From Candidatus Pelagibacter sp. (GTDB lineage: Bacteria; Pseudomonadota; Alphaproteobacteria; Pelagibacterales; Pelagibacteraceae), in assembly GCA_028101445.1 (NCBI GenBank), contig JAOHKR010000002.1:1-64000 (forward strand): DNA of 64,000 nucleotides, given 5' to 3'. Under the pieces are notes generated by a model that was not told the DNA's origin, did not search any database, and saw only the letters and a list, made by a program, of their open reading frames with translations. Shown in pieces: positions 30,438-40,103 of this stretch (positions within the stretch are counted from its first letter, which is position 1; every line of letters starts with the position of its first letter). The position numbers and the translations under genes were made by a program.

Positions 30438-30465
30438 TTTACATTCCTTTATCACTAGTCGTCAA
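30438..30465 (-). promoter_or_regulatory. Predicted bhmT promoter
   Basis: Minus strand TTGACG (30465-30460), 16-base spacer, TGTAAA (30443-30438). The start point would be about 15 bases before the bhmT ATG, leaving space for a ribosome site (TTTAAGGATT) but not for a riboswitch. Confidence 0.4.
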
Positions 30466-30577
30466 CAAAATTGTACTTAAAAATATGTTAAGAAATATAC
30501 TCTTTTGAGTTGTGTCATCTTAAGCACAAGATTGTAATTAGTGGCTGATATCATCTTTTTTTGTTAGTTTAATTTTA

Positions 30578-31828
30578 ATGAAAAAAAATTATTCAATCTT
30601 TAGCCTTATTAAAAATTCGTTCTCTAACAATGAGAATTGGCAAAAAATGTGGCAAAGTCCAGAGCCTAAAAAAACCTATGATGTCGTTATAGTCGGTGGT
30701 GGAGGACATGGTTTAGGCACCGCTTATTATTTAGCTAAAGAGCACGGTATTAAAAATATTGCTGTAATTGAAAAAGGTTGGCTTGGCGGAGGTAACACTG
30801 GACGTAATACTACTATTATTAGATCAAATTATCTCTGGAATGAGAGCGCTTATCTTTATGATCATTCAATTAAATTATGGGAAAATTTATCCAAAGAACT
30901 TAACTACAACATGATGTTTAGTCAAAGAGGAGTAATGAATTTAGCGCATAACGAACACGATATAAAAGAAATGAAAAGACGAATAAGTGCTAATAGACTT
31001 AACGGCCTTGATACTAAATGGCTGGATACAAAAGAAATTAAAGAATTAGTTCCTATTATGAATACAGACAATTTAAGATATCCGGTTCTTGGTGCTGCTT
31101 ATCAGCCAAGAGGTGGAGTAGCCAGACACGACGCTATTGCTTGGGGTTTTGCAATGAGAGCAGATGAAATGGGCGTTGATATCATTCAAAACTGTGAAGT
31201 TAAAAATATTAAAACTAATAATAATAAAGTAGAGGGAGTTGAAACCTCAAAAGGATTTATTAAAGCAGGAAAAGTAGCTGTTGTAGCTTCAGGTCATACA
31301 AGCGTATTAGCAAAAACTGCTGGAGTGAGATTACCGTTACAAAGTAGACCTCTGCAAGCTTTGGTGTCCGAACCTATCAAACCCGTGATCAATACTGTTG
31401 TAATGTCTAATGCAGTTCATGCTTATGTCAGTCAATCAGATAAAGGTGAATTAGTTATTGGAGCAGGAACAGATGGTTATAATTCATTTACACAACGTGG
31501 TGGTTACGATGTTATCGAAGAAACTGTGAGAGCTATAGTTGAACTTTATCCAATATTTGGGAAAATGAAAATGTTAAGACAGTGGGGAGGTATAGTAGAT
31601 ATTTGTCCTGATGCAAGTCCGATCATAAGCAAATCTGAAGTTGGTGGATTATATTTTAATTGTGGATGGGGAACTGGAGGATTTAAAGCAACACCAGGAA
31701 GTGCAAATGTTTTTGCTCATACAGTTGCAAATGATGAGCCACACAGAATTAACGCACCTTTTAATTTAGAGAGATTTTCTGATGGTAGATTAATAGATGA
31801 ACATGGAGCAGCTGCAGTAGCACATTAA
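30578..31828 (+). CDS. soxB: Sarcosine oxidase, beta subunit
   Basis: Carries the FAD/covalent FMN site where sarcosine is oxidised to glycine, formaldehyde or methylene-tetrahydrofolate, and H2O2. 416 residues. FAD motif [22 protein letters not shown] (about 34-55) and the adjoining [20 protein letters not shown], identical in pattern to SoxB. First gene of soxBDAG. Combined with BhmT and dimethylglycine dehydrogenase it completes betaine demethylation to glycine, a known glycine source in SAR11. Confidence 0.95.
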   Translation: MKKNYSIFSLIKNSFSNNENWQKMWQSPEPKKTYDVVIVGGGGHGLGTAYYLAKEHGIKNIAVIEKGWLGGGNTGRNTTIIRSNYLWNESAYLYDHSIKLWENLSKELNYNMMFSQRGVMNLAHNEHDIKEMKRRISANRLNGLDTKWLDTKEIKELVPIMNTDNLRYPVLGAAYQPRGGVARHDAIAWGFAMRADEMGVDIIQNCEVKNIKTNNNKVEGVETSKGFIKAGKVAVVASGHTSVLAKTAGVRLPLQSRPLQALVSEPIKPVINTVVMSNAVHAYVSQSDKGELVIGAGTDGYNSFTQRGGYDVIEETVRAIVELYPIFGKMKMLRQWGGIVDICPDASPIISKSEVGGLYFNCGWGTGGFKATPGSANVFAHTVANDEPHRINAPFNLERFSDGRLIDEHGAAAVAH

Positions 31829-31830
31829 AT

Positions 31831-32181
31831 ATGATTTTAATTAATTGTCCATATTGCGGTGAACGTGATCAATCAGAGTTTTCTAGTGGCGGTGAAGCTC
31901 ATGTAGTTAGACCAGAAAATTCTGAAAATTTAAGTGACAAAGAGTGGGGAGAATATGTTTTCTTTAGAGCTAATCCTAAAGGAATTTTTTATGAACGTTG
32001 GGTTCATTCACATGGATGCAGAAAATGGTTTAATGCTGTTCGAGACACTTCTACAGATGAAATATTAAAAATATATAAACTGAATGAAAAAATTCCAGAG
32101 CAAAAAGATTTTAGCAATACTTTAAAAACTCCATCTGGAGAGCCGGAAGTAGGATCAGGAAACTTTACCGTAAAGAAATAA
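31831..32181 (+). CDS. soxD: Sarcosine oxidase, delta subunit
   Basis: Small zinc-binding subunit of the heterotetramer. 116 residues. Zinc ligands are visible as CPYCGERDQSEFSSGGEAH near the N-terminus and SHGCRKWFNAVRDT (about residues 66-80). Two bases after soxB and two before soxA. The length is somewhat above the usual ~95 because of a flexible tail. Confidence 0.95.
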   Translation: MILINCPYCGERDQSEFSSGGEAHVVRPENSENLSDKEWGEYVFFRANPKGIFYERWVHSHGCRKWFNAVRDTSTDEILKIYKLNEKIPEQKDFSNTLKTPSGEPEVGSGNFTVKK

Positions 32182-32183
32182 TC

Positions 32184-35174
32184 ATGAGTGCTTCAAACAA
32201 TAAAAAATGCCCATTTATAAATATTGATCAAAAAATTTCAATTATATTTGATGGTAAGAAGTATGATGCATTCAAAGGAGACACGATAGCTTCAGCTTTA
32301 TTAAGAAACAATATTCGCTTGATCGGAAGAAGCTTTAAATATCATAGACCAAGAGGCATATATACTTGCGGAATAGAAGAGCCTAATGGAATTGTTCAAA
32401 TATTAAGTGAACATAATGAACCCAATACAAGAGCTACCGTAAAACAAATCTATGATCGTATGGAAATAGAGAGCCAAAACCGTTGGCCATCTTTAAGTTT
32501 TGACCTTGGAGCAATTAACAATTTATTGTCACCAATATTCTCTGCAGGTTTTTATTATAAAACTTTTATGGGTCCCAAAGGATTTTGGAAAAAAATTTAT
32601 GAACCATTAATAAGAAAAACTGCTGGACTTGGTAAACCACCAAAAGACTTTAGGTCTAAAAGCACTCATCAATATCATAACGTTGATATTGTTATTGTTG
32701 GCGCTGGATTAAGCGGACTTATTGCTGCAAGAAAACTAATAGATTCAAATCATGAAGTTTTACTTATTGAACAAGACAGTTTTTTTGGAGGTGTATTAAA
32801 AAATTCAAATAAAATTAAAAAGATAAACAATAAAGAAATAAGATCCTGGCTAGAAGAGACAGAAAAACTTTTAACGAATGCAAAAAATATTAAGATATTA
32901 AAGAATTCATTAGTTACCTCTTATAATTTTACCAACCATCTAATAGCATTAGAAGACAAGTTTGCTGGAAAAAAATTAAATAGTGAAAAATCTGAATTAA
33001 CTTTACATAAAATTAGAACAACCCATACAATTTTAGCAAATGGACATATCGAAAGATTTATTTCATTTAGAAACAATGATTTACCAGGAGTAATGTTAGC
33101 TTCTTCATTTGAAAAATACATACATAGATATGGAGTAGTTCCTGATACTAATCCTGTTATTTTTACTAATAACTCAACAACAATAAGCTTACTAAAATCT
33201 TTAATAAGTTTAGGTCACAAACCTGCTGCTTATATTGATGCTAGAGATGAAAATGAAATTGAAAAAGATCTTCTAAATTGTTTAGAGAAAAACAAAATTC
33301 CTTTTTTTAAAGGTGCTGAAGTAGAAGGATGTGATGGAAATAAAAAAGTTCAACAAATTTCTATACGATATAATAAAAATAAAATCTTTAAGATGAAGTC
33401 TTCGATGCTTTGTGTTTCAGGTGGAATAAATCCTGATATACATTTATTCACTCAATCCAAAGGTTTAGTCAAGTGGGATGAAAAACTTCTTACTTTTAAA
33501 CCAGATACACCTTTTCAAAACACTATTACATTGGGATCTGTAAGTGGAAATTATGACTATGAAAAAACAAATGAAGAAATTAATAATAAATTATCTTTTC
33601 TAAGTGAAAAAAATGAAGAAATAAAAATAGAACTTAACGATACAAATAATTTTAGTATTAAGGAACTTTGGGAAACAAAACATGAAAAAAAATCTAACTG
33701 GTCAAAATCATTTATTGATTTACATAATGATGTAACGACGAAAGACCTTAACCAAGCAATTGTAGAAGGATTTGACCGCATCGAACACTTAAAGAGATTT
33801 ACCACTAACAGTATGGGAACTGATCAAGGTAAAATTAGCAGTATTAATTCATTAGGAATTGTCTCAAAGTTATTAAATAAAAAAATCTCAGAAGTAGGCA
33901 CAACAACGTATAGACCTCCTTATGCACCGTTAAGCTTTTCTGCAATTGCCGGCAGAAGTACATATGAATTTTACGATCCTCAAAGAAAAACTCCAATACA
34001 TAACTGGCACATAAAAAAGAAAGCTGTATTTGAAGATGTTGGTCAATGGAGAAGACCTTGGTATTTTCAAAAAAACAAAACTGAGACTATGCATGAAGCT
34101 GTGCAAAGAGAGTCAAAACAAACAAGAGAAACAGCTGGAATTTTAGATGGTAGCACACTAGGCAAAATAGAGATCAAAGGTAAAGATGCCTTAGAATTTA
34201 TGAACCTCATGTACACTAATCCTTTTACTAAAATGAAACCCCTGTCTTCACGATATGCTCTTATGTTAGGTGAAGATGGAATGATTAAAGATGATGGTAT
34301 TGTTTGTAAAATTAGCGATACGCATTTTATATCAACTACGACATCAAGTGGTGCACCTAAAGTTCTTGCAGATATGGAAGAGTATCTTCAAACAGAGTGG
34401 CCCCACCTTCAAGTTTATTTAAATTCAATTACTGAGCAATTTACTACCTTTAATATAAGCGGTCCTAAATCTAGAGAGATAATGAGTAAAGTATTTAACG
34501 AAGTTGATTTTAGTAATGAAAACTTTCCTTTTATGACTTTTAAAATTTTTAATTACATGGACACTGAAGTTAGAATTATGAGAGCTAGTTTTACTGGAGA
34601 AATGGGGTATGAAATTTATATTAACCCGAAGTTTTCTTTAGCATTATGGGAAAGAATATTTGATCACGGAAGACAATTTAACCTTGTACCTTACGGAACG
34701 GAAACGATGCATTTATTAAGAGCTGAAAAAGGCTATGTTGTAATTGGTCAAGAAACTGACGGAACCGTTACCCCAATAGACATTAATTTTACATGGATGA
34801 TTGGAAAGAAGAAAAAAGATTTCATTGGAAAAAGATCATTAACTAGAAGTGATACAGTAAGAGAGGATAGAAAACAGTTAGTGGGCATTGTACCTTTAGA
34901 TAAATCTAAATTTATTGAAGAAGGGCAGCATATTGTTGAGTGTGAAACATTACCTTCAACAATTAAAACACCTATACCTTATCTTGGTCATATTACATCA
35001 AGCTATCACAGCCCTAACCTTGAACACTGTATTTCAATGGCTTTAATAAAAGGTGGTAATAAGTTAATGGGTGCTAAGTTATTTGTCTCAACATCAAACG
35101 GAACTCAAAATATTCCTGTTGAAGTCGTCAATCCTGTTTTTATTGATCCTGAAAACAAAAGGCTGGTATCATGA
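32184..35174 (+). CDS. soxA: Sarcosine oxidase, alpha subunit
   Basis: 996 residues, the normal size. In order: a 2Fe-2S-ferredoxin-like N-terminal fold without cluster cysteines (about 15-100, SFKYHRPRGIYTCGIEEPN), an NAD-binding Rossmann domain (VDIVIVGAGLSGLIAARKL, about 168-186), and a C-terminal aminomethyltransferase (GcvT-like) half (about 610-990) that binds tetrahydrofolate. It transfers the oxidised methyl group to folate. Overlaps soxG by four bases (ATGA). Confidence 0.96.
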   Translation: MSASNNKKCPFINIDQKISIIFDGKKYDAFKGDTIASALLRNNIRLIGRSFKYHRPRGIYTCGIEEPNGIVQILSEHNEPNTRATVKQIYDRMEIESQNRWPSLSFDLGAINNLLSPIFSAGFYYKTFMGPKGFWKKIYEPLIRKTAGLGKPPKDFRSKSTHQYHNVDIVIVGAGLSGLIAARKLIDSNHEVLLIEQDSFFGGVLKNSNKIKKINNKEIRSWLEETEKLLTNAKNIKILKNSLVTSYNFTNHLIALEDKFAGKKLNSEKSELTLHKIRTTHTILANGHIERFISFRNNDLPGVMLASSFEKYIHRYGVVPDTNPVIFTNNSTTISLLKSLISLGHKPAAYIDARDENEIEKDLLNCLEKNKIPFFKGAEVEGCDGNKKVQQISIRYNKNKIFKMKSSMLCVSGGINPDIHLFTQSKGLVKWDEKLLTFKPDTPFQNTITLGSVSGNYDYEKTNEEINNKLSFLSEKNEEIKIELNDTNNFSIKELWETKHEKKSNWSKSFIDLHNDVTTKDLNQAIVEGFDRIEHLKRFTTNSMGTDQGKISSINSLGIVSKLLNKKISEVGTTTYRPPYAPLSFSAIAGRSTYEFYDPQRKTPIHNWHIKKKAVFEDVGQWRRPWYFQKNKTETMHEAVQRESKQTRETAGILDGSTLGKIEIKGKDALEFMNLMYTNPFTKMKPLSSRYALMLGEDGMIKDDGIVCKISDTHFISTTTSSGAPKVLADMEEYLQTEWPHLQVYLNSITEQFTTFNISGPKSREIMSKVFNEVDFSNENFPFMTFKIFNYMDTEVRIMRASFTGEMGYEIYINPKFSLALWERIFDHGRQFNLVPYGTETMHLLRAEKGYVVIGQETDGTVTPIDINFTWMIGKKKKDFIGKRSLTRSDTVREDRKQLVGIVPLDKSKFIEEGQHIVECETLPSTIKTPIPYLGHITSSYHSPNLEHCISMALIKGGNKLMGAKLFVSTSNGTQNIPVEVVNPVFIDPENKRLVS

Positions 35175-35695
35175 AAACAATAGCGTCTTTAGAGGGCGTA
35201 GATATAATTCAAAAAAATTACCAACAAGTAATTATTAGAGGTGATGGAAAAGAAGAGTTTAACCAATTGATTAATAATGAGATATCTTTGTCTCCTCCTT
35301 CAAGAAATCTTGAGGTAGTTGCCGATAGTAACCATCTATTCGCTAAGCAATCATTCGATCAATGGAGTCTGATATATTTAGTTGAACAAAAATATAAAGA
35401 TATTTTAAAATTTATATCCAATATCAATTCCAAAGATGAAATACTTGCTTCAGACTATTCTTATGGTCAAATTTATTTTGAAGTTACAGGTAAAAATAGA
35501 AATGAGTTCTTAAATAAATTAACACACTTTGATTTCAGAGCTAAAAAATTCCCTGAATTTTCTATGGCTCAAACTTTAATTGCTAGAATTGATTGTTCAA
35601 TTTATAATTTAAAAGATAAATATATAATTACTTGCAATCGATCATTTGAAGATTATTTTAGAGAGCGTTTCAAAGACACAGCGAATATAAATTAA
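35171..35695 (+). CDS. soxG: Sarcosine oxidase, gamma subunit
   Basis: 174 residues, GcvT/SoxG-like fold without cofactor. Recognised by length, position and the ending SFEDYFRERF, together with the FAKQSFDQWSLIYL stretch. The family is weakly conserved. Its stop codon directly abuts the stop of the convergent SprT-like gene. Confidence 0.88.
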   Translation: MKTIASLEGVDIIQKNYQQVIIRGDGKEEFNQLINNEISLSPPSRNLEVVADSNHLFAKQSFDQWSLIYLVEQKYKDILKFISNINSKDEILASDYSYGQIYFEVTGKNRNEFLNKLTHFDFRAKKFPEFSMAQTLIARIDCSIYNLKDKYIITCNRSFEDYFRERFKDTANIN

Positions 35696-36112
35696 TTAAT
35701 AACTTAAAGTTAAATTTAGTTTCTTAAATTTAGATTTAAAACTAAAAAAAAGTTTATTATGTTTCCCATTATCTCTCTTTATAGTTTGTTGCCACAAATG
35801 GAGCATTTCATGTGAAAGTGTATTTAAAAATTCTAATTTATTTTTATATCTAGGTTTTAACTCAAGAACAAAAAAACTAGTACCTTTGTAATAGGAGATA
35901 TTTTCCACACATTGACCAGAACAGTTATTCATTTTTTTAATTTTAATATCATTAAAATTATTAAGTTTATCTTTAAATAAAAGATTATTAAAATATTTAA
36001 AATATTTTTTAATATCCTTATAATTAGTAGTAAATTTTTTATTAGATGTTTTTTTTTCTTTTAAAATTCTTTTCCTCAACTTACTAGTGTAATTATTTTT
36101 ATAATTGGCCAT
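35696..36112 (-). CDS. SprT-like zinc metalloprotease
   Basis: 138 residues. The zinc site HEMLH (101-105) sits in LSHEMLHLWQQT, preceded by YFNNLLFKDKLNNF, the N-terminal SprT-like consensus (F..lF.g.L). The second half, HNKLFFSFKSKFKKLN, supplies a third ligand region (GKHNKLF). SprT/Spartan relatives cleave DNA-crosslinked proteins, but the bacterial function is poorly known. Convergent with soxG. Confidence 0.75.
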   Translation of the reverse strand: MANYKNNYTSKLRKRILKEKKTSNKKFTTNYKDIKKYFKYFNNLLFKDKLNNFNDIKIKKMNNCSGQCVENISYYKGTSFFVLELKPRYKNKLEFLNTLSHEMLHLWQQTIKRDNGKHNKLFFSFKSKFKKLNLTLSY

Positions 36113-36145
36113 TAAAATTTATTTTAATTCAGTTTGTTTGATTAA

Positions 36146-37198
36146 TTAATGAGAAGATAAACCAGTGTTTGCTATATTAAAAATCATATCATCATAACTC
36201 ATATCGAGATTTAATAAACAAGATCTATAAAAATATCCTTTTCGGAGACCGGGCATAAGATTAGCTTCCATAAAATGAGGAACTCCTTGATGGTTCATTT
36301 TAATATCAATCCTTCCTAAAGATTTTCCACCAAGTGCTTTGAAAGCTTTTTTTGCTAATTTAGAAAGTTTTTTCAATATTTTTTTATTAGTTACTGCTAT
36401 TACTTTTTCTTCGTCATCTTTTTTAACATCAAAATCAAGTATGCAGTGACCGTTAATGTTCTTCTTTATAATAATTTCTATAGGCATAGCTCTCAAAGTA
36501 CCATTTATACTATCTTGAAAAATACCAACGCTATACTCTTTACCGGGCAAATAAGTTTCTACAAGGGACGAAAGGTTGTGTTTAGTTTTAATTTCTAAAA
36601 CTTTCTTTTTAAAACTTGAAAAATTATAAGCAATCGAGTTTGAATCTATTCCTCTACTATCTCCACCTTTAACTGGTTTAATAAATAAAGGAAATGAAAT
36701 AGGAATAGACGATTCATTTTGATGTTGATCAGGTTCGGTTACAAAGAAATCTGCTGTTTTAATTTTTGCTTTTAAAACAAGTTTTTTTGCTAAATTTTTA
36801 TCACTCTCGTTATCTAATGCTGTTCTGCTAGATGCAATATATGGAATATCATAAGCTTCCAGACAGTCATTCAGCCAAATTTTTTTATCATTAAAGTTAA
36901 AATATTTAACACCAGAAAAAACCAAATCAGGCTTTCTTTTTAATAATCTATCTAAATCTTTTTTATTATCAATTTTTGTTATGGAAACATCAGTATATCG
37001 TTTAGATAGAATTTTTAAAATTTTATTTTCTTCTAATATAATACCTACATTATCTTGATGAAAATTTTTCTCTCCAGGATTATGAACTATAACTATTTCA
37101 ATTGATTTGTTGATTTTAATTTGAAAAATATTTTTTCTAAAAGGTAAAACTACACCAGTTTTTTTTATTTTTCCTTCAGCAATGTCTTTTATAATCAT
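36146..37198 (-). CDS. ATP-grasp ligase related to D-alanine-D-alanine ligase
   Basis: 350 residues with the three-part ATP-grasp layout: an N-terminal domain with NPGEKNFHQDNVG, a central segment SFPLFIKPVKGGDSRGIDSNS (ATP-binding loop), ETYLPGKEYSVGIF, and the C-terminal metal site GRIDIKMNHQGVPHFMEANLMPGLRKG. The pattern is Ddl-like, yet the N-terminus diverges from true Ddl, and SAR11 normally carries ddl in the division cluster. It may therefore join another amino acid or peptide. It is divergent from the dimethylglycine dehydrogenase. Confidence 0.75.
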   Translation of the reverse strand: MIIKDIAEGKIKKTGVVLPFRKNIFQIKINKSIEIVIVHNPGEKNFHQDNVGIILEENKILKILSKRYTDVSITKIDNKKDLDRLLKRKPDLVFSGVKYFNFNDKKIWLNDCLEAYDIPYIASSRTALDNESDKNLAKKLVLKAKIKTADFFVTEPDQHQNESSIPISFPLFIKPVKGGDSRGIDSNSIAYNFSSFKKKVLEIKTKHNLSSLVETYLPGKEYSVGIFQDSINGTLRAMPIEIIIKKNINGHCILDFDVKKDDEEKVIAVTNKKILKKLSKLAKKAFKALGGKSLGRIDIKMNHQGVPHFMEANLMPGLRKGYFYRSCLLNLDMSYDDMIFNIANTGLSSH

Positions 37199-37417
37199 AA
37201 TAAGCGCAAGTAACTGTTCATGGTTTTACGCATGAATGATAAATTTTTTAGATGGGTACTTTCCGAAAAATACTTGCTTAATAGAGTGGTTTAGCTTTGT
37301 TTAGCAGTATCTAAAAACAATTTATACCACCTTAAATCAACAATAGATAGGACAATATAAATCTCTTTTTCATATAGAAATACAACCTAATATTTTGATA
37401 TATTTATATTTTCGAAT

Positions 37418-37445
37418 TTGACTATTATTGATAGAAATCCATAAT
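37418..37445 (+). promoter_or_regulatory. Predicted promoter of the dimethylglycine dehydrogenase gene
   Basis: TTGACT (37418-37423), 16-base spacer, CATAAT (37440-37445). The start point would lie a few bases before the ATG at 37459. Apart from this, the 260-base intergenic region 37199-37458 shows no RNA gene or aptamer that I can recognise. Confidence 0.5.
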
Positions 37446-37458
37446 TCAAACTTTAAAA

Positions 37459-39936
37459 ATGAAGAATAGATCAAAAATAATAATTGTAGGTGCTGGAATA
37501 ACAGGCGCTAGCACAGCTTATCACTTAGCTAAACTTGGTTGGAAAGATATCACTGTATTAGACCAGGGTCCTTTATTTGAAACCGGTGGTTCTACTACAC
37601 ATGCTCCTGGTGGAGTTTTTCAAACTAATCCATCTAGAATGATGTGTAAGTTTGCTCAGTACACAGTAAAATTATTAAGTTCTTTAGAGTATGATGGTAA
37701 GCCTTGTTACCATCCTGTGGGAGGAATTGAAGTTTCTAAAAGTAAAGAGCGTCATCAAGATTTATATCGAAAAATGGGTTTGGCTCACAGCTATGGTTTA
37801 ACTGAAGCTAAGATTATTTCACCAGAGGAAGTACAAAAAATGAGTCCCTATATAGATCCTTCTAAAATTCATGGTGGATATTATGTTCCTAATGATGGTT
37901 TAGCTGCACCAGTTAGAGCAGTTCAAGCTATGGCAAAATATGTAACAGATAAAAAGGCTGGTACTTTTATTGGCGACACTGCAGTTACAGGATTTAAAAT
38001 AGTTAATAATCAAATTAAAGGCGTTGAAACTGAAAAAGGTATTTATGAGTCTGATATAGTTTTAGTAGCCACAGGTATTTGGGCTCCTAAAATAGGAAGA
38101 CTTGCAGGAATTTCTTTGCCTCTAGTTCCTTGTGAACACCAGATGGTTTGGACAGAACCTTTTGAAGAATTAAAAGAATTTAAAGCAGATATTAAGGAAG
38201 CGTTAGTTAAACACGCGTTAGTAAGACATCAAGACTATAGTTTATACTTTAGGCAATGGAATGACACTTACGTCATAGGAAACTATCGTCATGAACCAAG
38301 AATCCTAGAGTCAGAAGAATTAGTAAAACCAGAGGATGCTGAGGAGATGCCTTCTTTAGTAGACTTCCGTCCGGAAGATTTTGTAGGCGCTCATAAAGAA
38401 ACTAATTGGTTATTTCCACCATTAGCAAAAAAGAAAATCACTAAAAAAATTAATGGAATTTTTTCATTTACTAATGATGGTAATCCATTGATGGGCGAGA
38501 CTTCAATAAAAGGTTTGTGGTCGGCAAATGCAGTTTGGATTACTCATGCCGGTGGTGTTGGTAAAGCAATAGCTGAATGGATTGTAAACGGAGAACCAGA
38601 GCTTGATGTACGAGAAGGAGATATAAACCGTTTTCACAAACATCACCATGTTAGAAAATATTTAAGAGCAAGAGGTAAACAAAATTATAAAGAGGTATAT
38701 GATATTATTCACCCTCTTCAACAAATAGAACAACCAAGACCTTTAAGAAGAAGCCCTTTTTATTCTAGACTTGGAGACCAGAAAGCTAAATTTTTTGAAG
38801 TTATGGGCTGGGAAAGACCACAGTGGTACGAGGCTAATAAAGATTTACTACAAGGAAAAAATTTTCCAAATAGAACAGGGTGGTCGGCAAAATATTGGTC
38901 ACCAATTCAAGCAGTAGAGCACATGACAACAAGACAAACGGGAGCACTTTTTGATATTACCGGTTTTGTAAAAATAGAAGTTAGCGGGAAAGGTGCTTTA
39001 GCATTATTACAAAAAGTATGTACTAACAATATAGACGTTAAAGTAGGTAAAGTTGTTTACACAGTCATTTCAAATATCTACGGTGGAATTAAAAGTGATT
39101 TAACAGTTAGTAGATTAGAAGAAGATAAGTTTTGGATATTGGCAGGTGCTGGTAATGGAATGATAGATTTATCTTGGTTTAAAGAAAATGCACCAAAAGA
39201 TGGTAGCGTAAATATTATTGATTGGACTTCAGCTTATGCAGGTGTTGGTTTATGGGGACCTAATTCAAGAAAAGTTTTAGAAAGTTTATGTGATGATGAT
39301 GATGTTTCTAATGAAGGTTTTCCTTTCTTTTCAATTAAAAATTTATCAATCAGTCACCTTCCATGCATTGCAGTAAGAATTTCATATATCGGAGAACTAG
39401 GTTGGGAAATTTATACACCAACTGAATATGGTTTAACACTTTGGGATGAGATAAAAGAAAAGTCTCAAGAATTTAATATGATCTGTTCTGGAGCTGGGGC
39501 ATTTGAATCTTTAAGACTTGAAAAAGGGTATAGATCTTTAGGAACAGACATTCACACCAACTCTAATCCTTATGAAGCTGGATTAGGTTTTACTGTTAAA
39601 TTAAAAAAGGAACAAGATTTCATAGGTAAAGAAGCTTTAGCTAAATTAAAACAAGAACCTCTTAAACAAAAATTATGTTGTATGGTTATGGAAGACAGCG
39701 AAGGAATGGCACTTGGTAAAGAACCAATTTACGATGAAAGTAGTAAACCAGTTGGTTACATTACAAGTACAAATTACGGTTATTTTGTAGATAAACATAT
39801 TCTATATGGGTATTTACCGTCGTCTCATTCAAAAGAAGGTACAAAATTAGAAATAGATTATTTTGGTAAAAGATATCCGGTCAAAGTTACTAATGAGCCA
39901 TTACTTGATCCTGATATGAAAAGACTTAAAATTTAA
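37459..39936 (+). CDS. Dimethylglycine dehydrogenase-type flavoprotein
   Basis: Oxidises dimethylglycine to sarcosine and passes the methyl carbon to tetrahydrofolate. 825 residues: FAD motif KIIIVGAGITGASTAYHLAKLG (5-26) with the following GGSTTHAPGG that carries the covalent-FAD region, a DAO fold (to about 390), then the FAO_M and GcvT domains (about 430-815), including LWGPNSRKVL and SYIGELGWEIY. Sarcosine dehydrogenase has the same layout; the adjacent sarcosine oxidase makes dimethylglycine the more likely substrate. Confidence 0.88.
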   Translation: MKNRSKIIIVGAGITGASTAYHLAKLGWKDITVLDQGPLFETGGSTTHAPGGVFQTNPSRMMCKFAQYTVKLLSSLEYDGKPCYHPVGGIEVSKSKERHQDLYRKMGLAHSYGLTEAKIISPEEVQKMSPYIDPSKIHGGYYVPNDGLAAPVRAVQAMAKYVTDKKAGTFIGDTAVTGFKIVNNQIKGVETEKGIYESDIVLVATGIWAPKIGRLAGISLPLVPCEHQMVWTEPFEELKEFKADIKEALVKHALVRHQDYSLYFRQWNDTYVIGNYRHEPRILESEELVKPEDAEEMPSLVDFRPEDFVGAHKETNWLFPPLAKKKITKKINGIFSFTNDGNPLMGETSIKGLWSANAVWITHAGGVGKAIAEWIVNGEPELDVREGDINRFHKHHHVRKYLRARGKQNYKEVYDIIHPLQQIEQPRPLRRSPFYSRLGDQKAKFFEVMGWERPQWYEANKDLLQGKNFPNRTGWSAKYWSPIQAVEHMTTRQTGALFDITGFVKIEVSGKGALALLQKVCTNNIDVKVGKVVYTVISNIYGGIKSDLTVSRLEEDKFWILAGAGNGMIDLSWFKENAPKDGSVNIIDWTSAYAGVGLWGPNSRKVLESLCDDDDVSNEGFPFFSIKNLSISHLPCIAVRISYIGELGWEIYTPTEYGLTLWDEIKEKSQEFNMICSGAGAFESLRLEKGYRSLGTDIHTNSNPYEAGLGFTVKLKKEQDFIGKEALAKLKQEPLKQKLCCMVMEDSEGMALGKEPIYDESSKPVGYITSTNYGYFVDKHILYGYLPSSHSKEGTKLEIDYFGKRYPVKVTNEPLLDPDMKRLKI

Positions 39937-40103
39937 TGTTTGTGATTATGACTGCCGCCTAAACCACATGGCATAGATATTGCGTTATCAGAGTCACCAC
40001 CTTCAATGTGAAATAATGGGTTGTATGCTACTCCCATATTATCATGTTCTAAAATTAGTATTGCAAAAAAAAGCGTAACTACAATAAAATAAATTTTTTT
40101 CAT
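39933..40103 (-). CDS. 56-residue secreted or anchored protein with a His-rich tail
   Basis: ATG at 40103 overlaps the stop of the YeeE/YedE gene by one base (TAATG), so it is translationally coupled and belongs to that operon. The N-terminus MKKIYFIVVTLFFAILILE is a signal or anchor. The rest is acidic in the middle and ends MPCGLGGSHNHKH, a Cys-plus-His tail suited to metal or sulfur binding. The stop overlaps the convergent dehydrogenase stop by four bases. No family recognised. The exact fit between two genes strongly suggests a real gene. Confidence 0.72.
   Translation of the reverse strand: MKKIYFIVVTLFFAILILEHDNMGVAYNPLFHIEGGDSDNAISMPCGLGGSHNHKH

Noticed and set aside
30418..30577. 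SAM-V riboswitch before bhmT
   Set aside because: The conserved ATTTGAACC and CTAAAAAGGAG segments that are clear before metY are not found here.
37199..37458. Possible glycine or other riboswitch before the dimethylglycine dehydrogenase
   Set aside because: No tandem glycine-aptamer elements or terminator/ribosome-site switch could be recognised, and the predicted promoter leaves almost no leader.
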